8,660 bases of DNA from an uncultured Treponema sp. (GCA_946611835.1 CAMOEE010000106.1:1-8660), one strand, 5' to 3'. Positions 1 to 7,240 are shown, counted from the stretch's first letter. A program made the numbers and translations. Notes: generated by a model not told the origin, from the letters alone.

Positions 1-3000
1 TGACGATTCCCTTACCCAGAGAGAATGTGAGCTTAAAGCCCGGATTGTTTTCCAGACCCTGTGCAGAAAGTGAAATGACCGGAATGTGTCCCCAGCCCGC
101 ATCATTCAGGGCACGGCGGATAAAGCCGATGTAGTTTGTCATTCGGCAGCCGCCACCAGTCTGAATGATTGCAAGGCTTACATGATTGATGTCATATTCT
201 CCTGATTCGAGGGCAGATAAAAGCTGACCCGTAACGAGAATTGCCGGATAACAAGCGTCATTGTTTACATATTTGAGACCGACATCAACGGCCTTTTTAT
301 CAACTTCTGGCAGGAAGACGATTCTGTAGCCTTCGTGCTCAAAAACCCTTTGATGAAGCCGCATGTGAATAGGCGACATCTGCGGGGCGAGAATCGTGTG
401 AGTATATTTCATCTCTTTTTCAAAAGGCATTCTGTGATATGCAGATGAACGGGTTTCCAGCTTGCGGCGGTTTCGCTGTCTTTCCTTGACTGCCGCAATC
501 AGTGAGCGGATTCGGATTCGTACGGCACCCAAATTTGAACCTTCATCAATTTTAATCAAAGTGTACATTCGGCCTTTTGCCTTGAGAATTTCGTCAACCT
601 GATCAGAAGAAATTGCATCAAGACCACAGCCAAAGCTGGTGAGCTGTACGATTTCCAGGTTAGGCATTCCGGCGACAAAACTTCCTGCACGGTAGAGGCG
701 GCTGTGATAAGTCCACTGGTCTACGATTCGCAGCGGTCGCTCGACTTTTCCAAGATGAGCTACACTTTCTTCCGTAAAGACCGCAAGGCCAAGACCGTTT
801 ATCATTTCCGGGATACCGTGATTGATTTCTGGATCAAGGTGATATGGTCGGCCTGAGAGAACGATACCGTTTGCTCCCCGGAGAATCATTTCTTCAAGGG
901 CTTCTTCTCCCGCCTGCTGAACTTCTTTGCGGAATTTTTCCTGTTCTTTCCATCCAGCATCAACAGCATGATTGATTTTTTCCTGAGTCAGGGAAGGGAA
1001 GTGCGGTGATAATTCTTCAAAGAGCCGTTCTGCAAGTCTTTCCTTGTTTTCGATTGGAAGGAAAGGATTCATAAAGAGAACGCTCTTGTCCTGGCGCAGG
1101 GCATCCACATTATTTTTGAGAACTTCTGAATAACTGGTGACAATCGGACAGTTGTAGTGATTGTCTGAGCCTGTGTCTTCAATCTGCTCATAAGGAGCAC
1201 AAGGAAGGAAGATGAATTTGCATCCGACTTTGAGAAGATGCATGATATGTCCGTGAGAAATCTTTGCCGGATAACAGACTGACTCAGATGGAATTGTTTC
1301 AAGTCCTGACTCGTAAACAGCCCGTGATGAGCGTGGTGAAAGTCGGACACGGAAGCCCAAATCGGTGAAGAATGTAAACCACATCGGATAGTTCTCGTAC
1401 ATGTTGAGTACGCGGGGAATTCCGACTTCTCCTAAAGGTGCTTCTGAAAGAGCGAGAGGTTTGTATCCAAAGAGACGGTCATACTTCCATTTGAAGAGGT
1501 TAGGCAATCCCTTGTTCTCGTCTGTGGCACCGCTTGCTTTTGCGTTTCCTGCATCGATAACGGCTCCGGCTCTCTCAGCGCCACGCTCACAGCGGTTTCC
1601 TGTTACGAATGTGCTTGTACCGCGAGAACCACCGGCATGGAATGTATTGATTGTAAGCAGACAGTTATTCTGACAGCCACCACATCGGCGAAGCTCAAGG
1701 TCAACTTTGAAATTCTCAAGTTCGTCTGCCTTTGCGATGTTTGAATGAATGATTGGCGGAACGAAACCGATTTCTTCACCAGGTTTTGGAGCTGTTAAAT
1801 CCCGCCACTGGTCGTATGCAATCAAAGCAGCACCGTAAGCACCCATGAGGCCGGCCACATCCGGTCGGTAAACCTGAACGCCTGCGATTTTTTCAAAGGC
1901 ACGGAGAACTGCATTGTTGTTGAAAGTTCCGCCCTGAACGACGATTTTTGTACCGATTTCCTGGGCATTTCGCAGTTTGATTACCTTGAACAAGGCATTT
2001 TTGATTACTGAATAAGAAAGACCTGCTGAAATGTCGGCGATTGTAGCTCCTTCTTTTTGAGCCTGCTTAACACGACTGTTCATAAAGACCGTACATCGAC
2101 TACCAAGATCAACAGGTTTTGGTGCCAGCAGGGCTTTCTGGCTGAATTCCTGCACGGAAAGACCCATTGAGCGGGCAAAGTTGTCGAGGAATGAACCGCA
2201 TCCAGAAGAACAGGCTTCGTTGAGCTGAATTGAAACGATTGCGCCGTCTTTCATGCGTAGACATTTCATGTCCTGACCGCCAATGTCGAGAAGGAATTCT
2301 ACGCCGGGAACAAAGAAATCTGCCGCACGATAGTGTGTGATTGTCTCAACTTCGCCAGCGTCGACTCCAAGCGCCGCCTGGAAAAGAGCCTCACCGTAAC
2401 CAGTTGAGACTGAGCGGGCGATATAAGCGTGTTCAGGAAGAATTTTGTACAAATCTTTAAGGACACGAACGGCCAAATCAACTGGATTTCCGGCGTTTAC
2501 ATCGTAGAATCTCCAGAGAATGCGGCCCTTCTGGTCAATCAATACAGCCTTTGTCGTCGTTGAGCCTGCGTCCAGACCAAGGAAAACCGGGCCGGAAGCT
2601 TCTGCAAGCGGGGCTGTTTCTGTTTTGTCTTTTGCGTGTCTTTCTGTAAATTCGTCGAGTTCCTGTTGATTTTTGAAAAGAGGCTCAAGTCGCTGAACTT
2701 CGTTTAATTCAGCACCGACAAGATTTTTGAGGCTCTCACGGAAGCTGGCAATAGTTGGATAAACTTTGACTTCCCGTGTAAGGCCGTGTGATTTTTCGGC
2801 ACTGAGGGCAGAACCTGCCGCAACAAAAAGCTGGCTGTTTTCCGGGACAATAATCGCATCGCCTTCAAGATGAAGGGTTTCGATAAAACGCTGGCGGAGC
2901 TGGTCAAGGAAGTGGAGCGGCCCACCCAGAAAAGCTACATTTCCACGGATTGGCTTACCACAGGCAAGGCCGCCGATGGTCTGAGAAACAACAGCCTGGA

Positions 3001-3610
3001 AAATTGAAGCTGCAATATCTTCACGGCGTGCTCCTTCGTTAATAAGCGGCTGAACATCAGTTTTTGCAAAAACACCGCAACGGGCTGCAATCGGGTAAAT
3101 TGTTGTTGCTCCACGGGCAAGCTCATTGAGGCCGGAAGCGTCAGTTTCGAGGAGGGCTGCCATCTGATCGATGAAGGCTCCCGTTCCACCTGCACAAGTT
3201 CCGTTCATTCGCTGGTCAACACCGCCTGTAAAGTAGGTGATTTTAGCATCCTCACCACCAAGCTCGATTACGACATCTGTTCGTGGAATGAGTTTTTTGA
3301 CTGCGGTTGTAGCTGCCACAACTTCCTGGATAAAAGGAATGTTAAGCCACTGTGAAACTGAAAGGCCTCCAGAGCCGGTAACTTTGATACTGACAGTTTG
3401 CTGTGCACCAAGAGGCAGTTCAGCTTCGAGTTTATCCAAAGCCCGGCTTACAACCGTGATGATTGTGTTTCGAATATCTGCGCGATGCCTTTCGTAAGCA
3501 TCAAAAAGAATTTTATCATTTGAATCAAGGGCGACAACTTTTACCGTCGTAGAACCGACATCAATTCCCATTCGGATTGGTTTTGCTGCTGGTACAAACT
3601 GTGCTTCCAT
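1..3610 (-). CDS. Giant fused acyl-CoA dehydratase activase-like protein (two BcrAD/BadFG ATPase modules + DUF2229 + dehydratase-like region), C-terminus off the left edge
   Basis: I read an unbroken frame of 1203 codons from the ATG at 3608-3610 to the window edge. ATPase module 1 has the phosphate loop GIDVGSTTVK (~14-23) and cysteines C139 (GTCAGGTGAF) and C178 (RCGVFAKTD). Module 2 begins with GLDAGSTTTK (~345) and has C467/C471 (ACSSGCGSF) and C506 (SRCTVFMNS). In both, the cysteine pair is 39 residues apart, as in HgdC-type activases, where each subunit of a dimer gives two cysteines to a bridging [4Fe-4S] cluster. A cluster C643-x2-C646-x3-C650 plus C674 follows, then a DUF2229-like region from ~730 (SVCYPAK, C779; C804) and a dehydratase-like region (SGRPYH 919-924, C995, C1120, TGGGCRMTNY with C1155). 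By family knowledge such proteins couple ATP hydrolysis to low-potential electron transfer. The substrate is unknown. Full-length relatives are usually about 1400 residues, so perhaps 200 are missing. The start is supported by GAGGT 8 bases upstream. Confidence 0.9.
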   Translation of the reverse strand, partial: MEAQFVPAAKPIRMGIDVGSTTVKVVALDSNDKILFDAYERHRADIRNTIITVVSRALDKLEAELPLGAQQTVSIKVTGSGGLSVSQWLNIPFIQEVVAATTAVKKLIPRTDVVIELGGEDAKITYFTGGVDQRMNGTCAGGTGAFIDQMAALLETDASGLNELARGATTIYPIAARCGVFAKTDVQPLINEGARREDIAASIFQAVVSQTIGGLACGKPIRGNVAFLGGPLHFLDQLRQRFIETLHLEGDAIIVPENSQLFVAAGSALSAEKSHGLTREVKVYPTIASFRESLKNLVGAELNEVQRLEPLFKNQQELDEFTERHAKDKTETAPLAEASGPVFLGLDAGSTTTKAVLIDQKGRILWRFYDVNAGNPVDLAVRVLKDLYKILPEHAYIARSVSTGYGEALFQAALGVDAGEVETITHYRAADFFVPGVEFLLDIGGQDMKCLRMKDGAIVSIQLNEACSSGCGSFLDNFARSMGLSVQEFSQKALLAPKPVDLGSRCTVFMNSRVKQAQKEGATIADISAGLSYSVIKNALFKVIKLRNAQEIGTKIVVQGGTFNNNAVLRAFEKIAGVQVYRPDVAGLMGAYGAALIAYDQWRDLTAPKPGEEIGFVPPIIHSNIAKADELENFKVDLELRRCGGCQNNCLLTINTFHAGGSRGTSTFVTGNRCERGAERAGAVIDAGNAKASGATDENKGLPNLFKWKYDRLFGYKPLALSEAPLGEVGIPRVLNMYENYPMWFTFFTDLGFRVRLSPRSSRAVYESGLETIPSESVCYPAKISHGHIMHLLKVGCKFIFLPCAPYEQIEDTGSDNHYNCPIVTSYSEVLKNNVDALRQDKSVLFMNPFLPIENKERLAERLFEELSPHFPSLTQEKINHAVDAGWKEQEKFRKEVQQAGEEALEEMILRGANGIVLSGRPYHLDPEINHGIPEMINGLGLAVFTEESVAHLGKVERPLRIVDQWTYHSRLYRAGSFVAGMPNLEIVQLTSFGCGLDAISSDQVDEILKAKGRMYTLIKIDEGSNLGAVRIRIRSLIAAVKERQRNRRKLETRSSAYHRMPFEKEMKYTHTILAPQMSPIHMRLHQRVFEHEGYRIVFLPEVDKKAVDVGLKYVNNDACYPAILVTGQLLSALESGEYDINHVSLAIIQTGGGCRMTNYIGFIRRALNDAGWGHIPVISLSAQGLENNPGFKLTFSLGKGIV

Positions 3611-3633
3611 ATAATACCTCATTAAATAGTAAA

Positions 3634-3662
3634 GTTATAGGATAGCACAAAATGGGATTTAA
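3634..3662 (-). promoter_or_regulatory. Candidate sigma-70 promoter for the activase-like gene
   Basis: On the minus strand, TATAAC (3634-3639) matches the -10 consensus at five of six bases. It lies 17 bases downstream of TTAAAT (3657-3662), a poor -35. Transcription would start near 3627, giving a short leader with GAGGT before the ATG at 3610. The 63-base gap to the exporter gene has no hairpin with a T-run, so read-through from the zinc operon is an alternative or additional source of transcript. Confidence 0.35.
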
Positions 3663-3673
3663 TAAAAGACTTC

Positions 3674-5782
3674 TTATTTTTTCAAAACTCGGGCACTGTT
3701 GGCTACAGCCAGGATACAAACTCCGACATCTCCGAAGACGGCCAGCCACATGTTTCCAAGACCGATTGCATTCAGCAGCATGATTGCCACCTTGATTCCA
3801 ATCGAGAAATATATGTTCTGCCAGACAGCAGTCATCGTTCGGCGGGAGATTTTGATTGCGTCCAAGAGTCGGCTGGGCTTATCGTCCATTATTACGACAT
3901 CGGCGGCCTCGATTGCGGCATCACTTCCCAAGGCCCCCATTGCGATTCCAGCATCGGCCCGGGCAAGAACTGGGCTGTCGTTGATTCCGTCACCAACGAA
4001 AATTAATGGGGCATGATTCCTTATCAATAAACTATCGTTCATTAGTTCCTCTACCTTCTGAACTTTATCTTCAGGGAGAAGTTCTGCATAAACAGTATCG
4101 ATACCGAGATTTTCTGCAACAAGGCTGGCACTAGCTTCTGTGTCGCCTGTGAGCATGACCGTTTTTTTGATTCCCAGTTTTTTAAGACTACCAATCGTTT
4201 GCTTAGAATCTTCTTTTTCTTGATCAGAAATCACGATATTTCCGCAATAAGTGCCGCCAACTGCCACATGAACTATTGTTCCGGCTACCTTTCGTTTGTC
4301 ATTTTCAAAACCGGTGATTTTTTCATTTTCCATGAATTTGGCGTTACCGGCACAGACTCTCTTTCCTTCAACTACCGCTCGTATGCCAAATCCGCTGATT
4401 TCTTCCGGCTCCAGGATTTTGAGGGCATCACAGAGAACGCAATGATGGGCTTTTTTGAGTGATTTTGAAATCGGGTGGTTTGAATAGCTTTCGGCATGGG
4501 TGGCGATTGCAAGAAGTTCGTCTGCTGTCATTCCATTTGAAGGATTGACTTCGGCTACATCAAAGATTCCCTTGGTGAGAGTTCCAGTTTTATCAAATAC
4601 AGCGATTTTGGCTTTAGAAAGCACTTCTACGAAATTTGAGCCTTTGATAAGAACGCCGGATTTTGAGGCTGAGCCAATTCCGCAGAAAAAGGCGAGCGGA
4701 ACAGAAATCACAAGCGCGCATGGGCAGGAAACGACAAGGAATGTGAGGGCACGGTAGAGCCAGACAGACCAGCCGTATTTTGCGAAAAGTTCTGGTGCAA
4801 AGAAGTTCAGGGCGAGCGGCGGCAGGACGGCGACTGCAAGGGCTGCAATACAGACAATCGGCGTGTAAACTCGTGCGAAACGGGCTATGAATTTCTCTGA
4901 TTTGGCCTTAACTTCACTGGCCTTTTCGGTGAGGTTGAGAATTCTTGAAACAGCACTTTCTCCGTAAGATTTTGTGACTTTAATTTTAAGAAGACTTGTC
5001 TGATTTACGAAGCCCGCAAGAACTTCACTTTTTGCTTCGGCAGAAACCTGGCGGGGAAGGCTTTCGCCTGTGAGGGCAGAAGTATCTGCAAAAGATTTTC
5101 CTTCGATAATGATTCCGTCAAGCGGAACTCTTTCCCCTGGCTTTACGGTGATAACTTCGCCAATCTGAACTTCTTCCGGGGAAACGACGATTTCTTTTCC
5201 ATCACGAAGGACAGTCGCCCTGTCAGGTCTTATATCCATGAGGGCGGAAATTGAATCTCTTGAACGGTCAACTGCATAATCCTGAACGAATTCACCGAGA
5301 TTGTAGAAAAGCATGACGGCTACGGCTTCGGCAAATTCACCGACAAAAATTGCACCAACAGAGGCTACTGTCATCAAAAATTGCTCGCCGAAAACATTTC
5401 CCTTGTGAATGGAGCGAATTGCACCTTTGACGACATCCCGGCCACAAATCAGGAAGGCGGCGAGGTAAAGGACTCCGTAAATGAGCCTTGGAAAATCGTT
5501 TGTGAAAGAAAAATTTTTTGCCAAAGAAGACATTAAAGGCGAATCTGCCGCAAACATCGGAAGATGCTCGACGAGAAGGGCAGCGACAAAAATCAAGAAT
5601 GAAAGAAGGATTTTTTTGAGCGGTGTTTCTTCTTCCTCGTCGTGGCAGTGGCACTCACCATTCTCGTGCTGACAAGATTCATGTTCTTCGTGCTCATGGC
5701 CATGCTCGTGTTCGTGACCGCAATGTCCGCAGTCGCAGTGAATGTGTTCACCAAGATGATTGTGTTCATGTGTATGTTCCAT
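3674..5782 (-). CDS. zntA: Zinc/cadmium/lead-exporting P1B-2-type ATPase
   Basis: This 702-residue inner-membrane pump uses ATP to export Zn(II), and probably Cd(II) and Pb(II). Visible P-type landmarks in order: actuator loop LTGES (237-241), membrane metal site SCPCAL (C353, C355), phosphorylation site DKTGT (D397), HP motif NHP (435-437), TGD (545-547) and hinge GDGIND (597-602). K664 and D685 in the last two helices are 21 residues apart, the same spacing as the Lys/Asp pair of E. coli ZntA, which supports P1B-2 (zinc-class) selectivity over copper. The N-terminus has no GMxCxxC heavy-metal-associated domain. Instead residues 1-50 hold 16 His and 6 Cys and are rich in Glu, probably a soluble metal-binding tail. 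It is coupled to the repressor gene 3 bases upstream, with the ribosome binding site GAGGAG inside the end of that gene. The name cadA would serve equally well. Confidence 0.95.
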   Translation of the reverse strand: MEHTHEHNHLGEHIHCDCGHCGHEHEHGHEHEEHESCQHENGECHCHDEEEETPLKKILLSFLIFVAALLVEHLPMFAADSPLMSSLAKNFSFTNDFPRLIYGVLYLAAFLICGRDVVKGAIRSIHKGNVFGEQFLMTVASVGAIFVGEFAEAVAVMLFYNLGEFVQDYAVDRSRDSISALMDIRPDRATVLRDGKEIVVSPEEVQIGEVITVKPGERVPLDGIIIEGKSFADTSALTGESLPRQVSAEAKSEVLAGFVNQTSLLKIKVTKSYGESAVSRILNLTEKASEVKAKSEKFIARFARVYTPIVCIAALAVAVLPPLALNFFAPELFAKYGWSVWLYRALTFLVVSCPCALVISVPLAFFCGIGSASKSGVLIKGSNFVEVLSKAKIAVFDKTGTLTKGIFDVAEVNPSNGMTADELLAIATHAESYSNHPISKSLKKAHHCVLCDALKILEPEEISGFGIRAVVEGKRVCAGNAKFMENEKITGFENDKRKVAGTIVHVAVGGTYCGNIVISDQEKEDSKQTIGSLKKLGIKKTVMLTGDTEASASLVAENLGIDTVYAELLPEDKVQKVEELMNDSLLIRNHAPLIFVGDGINDSPVLARADAGIAMGALGSDAAIEAADVVIMDDKPSRLLDAIKISRRTMTAVWQNIYFSIGIKVAIMLLNAIGLGNMWLAVFGDVGVCILAVANSARVLKK

Positions 5783-5785
5783 AAA

Positions 5786-6091
5786 TTACTCCTCAATGTG
5801 TTCCAGTCCCATGTTCAGGATTTTGCTTACATGCTCATCGCTGAGAGTATAAATAAGTGATTTTCCTTCCCGGCGAAAGCGTACGAGTCCGTTTGTTTTG
5901 AGAATTCTCAGCTGGTGACTGATTGCACTCTGGGTCATACCGAGAACATCAGCAAGTTCGCCCACAGAAAGCTCCTTTCCTAAAAGTGCGAAAAGAATCT
6001 TAATTCGGGTAGAGTCACCAAAAATTTTAAAAAGCTCGGCGAGGTCGAAAAGCAAATCCTCGTCAGGCATTGTGTCATTTTCTTGAACCAT
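5786..6091 (-). CDS. smtB: SmtB/CzrA-type ArsR-family zinc-sensing repressor
   Basis: A small winged-helix dimer that should bind the operator just upstream and release it on Zn(II) binding. From the start I prefer it is 101 residues. The recognition helix is TQSAISHQLRIL (~53-64), followed by a beta wing (VRFRREGKSLIYTL). The C-terminal helix aligns with SmtB and keeps all four alpha-5 zinc ligands: D85, H87, H98 and E101, the last residue. The alpha-3N cysteine (CVG in SmtB) is Ser42 in ELSVGEL, so this should be an alpha-5-only sensor, like CzrA. I choose the ATG at 6089-6091 because AAGGA lies 6 bases before it. The upstream ATG at 6110-6112 would add 7 residues, but it lies inside the operator and lacks a ribosome binding site. 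The smtB symbol denotes the family; czrA or ziaR would fit as well. Confidence 0.92.
   Translation of the reverse strand: MVQENDTMPDEDLLFDLAELFKIFGDSTRIKILFALLGKELSVGELADVLGMTQSAISHQLRILKTNGLVRFRREGKSLIYTLSDEHVSKILNMGLEHIEE
5789..5794 (-). promoter_or_regulatory. Ribosome binding site for the zinc ATPase, inside the repressor's last two codons
   Basis: On the minus strand the repressor ends with two GAG codons and TAA. The GAGGAG formed by the two Glu codons lies 6 bases before the exporter ATG (5780-5782). The second GAG encodes the last alpha-5 zinc ligand, so the same bases serve protein function and translation initiation. The 3-base gap between stop and start implies translational coupling. 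Confidence 0.75.
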
Positions 6092-6108
6092 AGATTTTCC
6101 TTTGATTG

Positions 6109-6132
6109 ACATATGAACAAATGTTCATGTGT
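6109..6132 (-). promoter_or_regulatory. SmtB/CzrA-type operator, 11-2-11 inverted repeat
   Basis: The core arms ATGAACA (6113-6119) and TGTTCAT (6122-6128) are exact inverted copies around a 2-base centre. After one mismatched pair they extend by ACA/TGT to 6109 and 6132, giving 11-base arms with a single mismatch. The hyphenated TGAACA-TGTTCA form is the known operator type of SmtB/CzrA repressors. It starts at the predicted transcription start (~6132), so bound repressor would block RNA polymerase and autoregulate the operon. Confidence 0.85.
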
Positions 6133-6138
6133 TATTTT

Positions 6139-6167
6139 ATAATAAGATTCTTTATAGAATATGTCAA
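6139..6167 (-). promoter_or_regulatory. Sigma-70 promoter of the zinc-efflux operon
   Basis: On the minus strand there is a perfect -35 TTGACA (6162-6167), a 17-base spacer and a -10 TATTAT (6139-6144, five of six bases). The predicted start is near 6132, the first base of the operator, and leaves a leader of about 41 bases before the preferred repressor ATG at 6091. It is the best promoter match I see in the window. Confidence 0.8.
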
Positions 6168-6199
6168 GAAAAATAAAAATACTCTTACTGTGATATTTG

Positions 6200-6208
6200 T
6201 GTTAGAAT
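6200..6208 (+). promoter_or_regulatory. Possible extended -10 promoter for the HD-GYP gene
   Basis: TG-T-TAGAAT is an extended -10 match (TAGAAT is five of six) with no recognisable -35. Transcription would start near 6215, which is the second in-frame ATG of the HD-GYP gene, implying a leaderless or nearly leaderless message. A promoter further upstream, overlapping the zinc operon promoter, is the alternative. Confidence 0.3.
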
Positions 6209-7222
6209 ATGCTCATGAAAAAGAAAATCGAATTACCTGCCATAACCCTTGAAAGAGTCCTGGCTATATTGGGTTACATTTTATTGCTTGCTTTTTATTT
6301 CATTTCTGAAAACTGCTCCCGAATGACATCTACTTCAAAAGAGATGTATACAGTTTTCAATCATCTTTTGCCGGTGGCATCTTTGGCGGGGGTTTTTTCT
6401 TCAATTTCAACGCTTGTTCTTATTTGTCTGGTTGTTTTTTATCGTAAAGTTGGCTTTTATACTTCAATAGTTATTCTTGCATATCGGATTTTTAATCTTA
6501 CAAAAGGTATACTTCGTTTTCATCCGACAGGCTTGCCGGCTCTCTTTGTAACATTGATTGGACTTGTTTCTATTTTGTTGATTTATCAGCGAAACGAGAG
6601 GATTATCCGGGTTCAGGAGCGGCATCGAAAAGAGCTTGTTGATTTCACAAATTCAATCATTGATGCTTTTGCGGTTTGTATCGATGGTAAGGATTCTTAC
6701 ACAAATGGTCATTCTCTAAGGGTTGCTCAGTATACCAGGATGTTAGCAAAGAAACTTGGCGAAGATGAGGATACTATTCAGAAATTTTATAACATTGCTC
6801 TGCTTCATGATATTGGTAAAATCGGAATTCCAGATGATATTTTGAACAAACCCGGAAAGCTTACAGAAGAAGAGTATGAAATTGTAAAAACTCATCCCTA
6901 TCGGGGCTATGAGATTCTAAAAAAGGTAAAAACCCAGAAAGATCTTGTTGAGGGTGCGCAGTTCCATCACGAACGATTTGATGGAAGGGGCTATCCTGCA
7001 AGACTTGCTGGAGAAAAAATCCCCCTGGTAGCACGAATCATTTCTGTAGCAGATGCCTTTGATGCAATGAGTTCAACTCGTCCTTACCGAAAAAAAATGC
7101 CGATGGATGCTATCGTAAAGGAAATTAAAGATTGTACCGGGAGCCAGTTTGATCCGAAAATTTCAAAAGCTTTCCTCGAACTGTACGAAGAAGGTGCTTT
7201 TGATAATTTGAAAACTGAATAA
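6209..7222 (+). CDS. Membrane HD-GYP domain protein, probable cyclic-di-GMP phosphodiesterase
   Basis: The 337-residue protein has four predicted membrane helices (~17-34, 54-78, 81-97, 108-126), a short linker with charged residues, and a cytoplasmic HD-GYP domain from ~143. Catalytic-site motifs are intact: NGHSLRVA (His168), HDIGKIGIPD (His200, Asp201), H229 in THP, HHERFDGRGYP (His253, His254, Asp258), and VADAFDAM (Asp282). By family knowledge this domain hydrolyses cyclic-di-GMP to pGpG or GMP with two or three metal ions. There is no GGDEF, PAS or receiver domain, so the membrane region is the only candidate sensor. Two ATGs, at 6209 and 6215, are possible starts and neither has a clear Shine-Dalgarno sequence. 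The gene diverges from the zinc operon and ends at a shared bidirectional terminator. Confidence 0.92.
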   Translation: MLMKKKIELPAITLERVLAILGYILLLAFYFISENCSRMTSTSKEMYTVFNHLLPVASLAGVFSSISTLVLICLVVFYRKVGFYTSIVILAYRIFNLTKGILRFHPTGLPALFVTLIGLVSILLIYQRNERIIRVQERHRKELVDFTNSIIDAFAVCIDGKDSYTNGHSLRVAQYTRMLAKKLGEDEDTIQKFYNIALLHDIGKIGIPDDILNKPGKLTEEEYEIVKTHPYRGYEILKKVKTQKDLVEGAQFHHERFDGRGYPARLAGEKIPLVARIISVADAFDAMSSTRPYRKKMPMDAIVKEIKDCTGSQFDPKISKAFLELYEEGAFDNLKTE

Positions 7223-7240
7223 AAAGAGCGAAAGCAAATA

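Noticed and set aside
5337..5654. 105-codon minus-strand frame and similar open frames of 60-105 codons on both strands across 1000-5800
   Set aside because: They lie in other frames of the activase-like, ATPase and repressor genes, lack ribosome binding sites and encode low-complexity or arginine/serine-rich products.
3674..5782. Copper-type P1B-1 ATPase
   Set aside because: The last helices carry the Lys/Asp pair of the zinc class and the N-terminus lacks copper-type GMxCxxC domains; the paired regulator is of the SmtB type.
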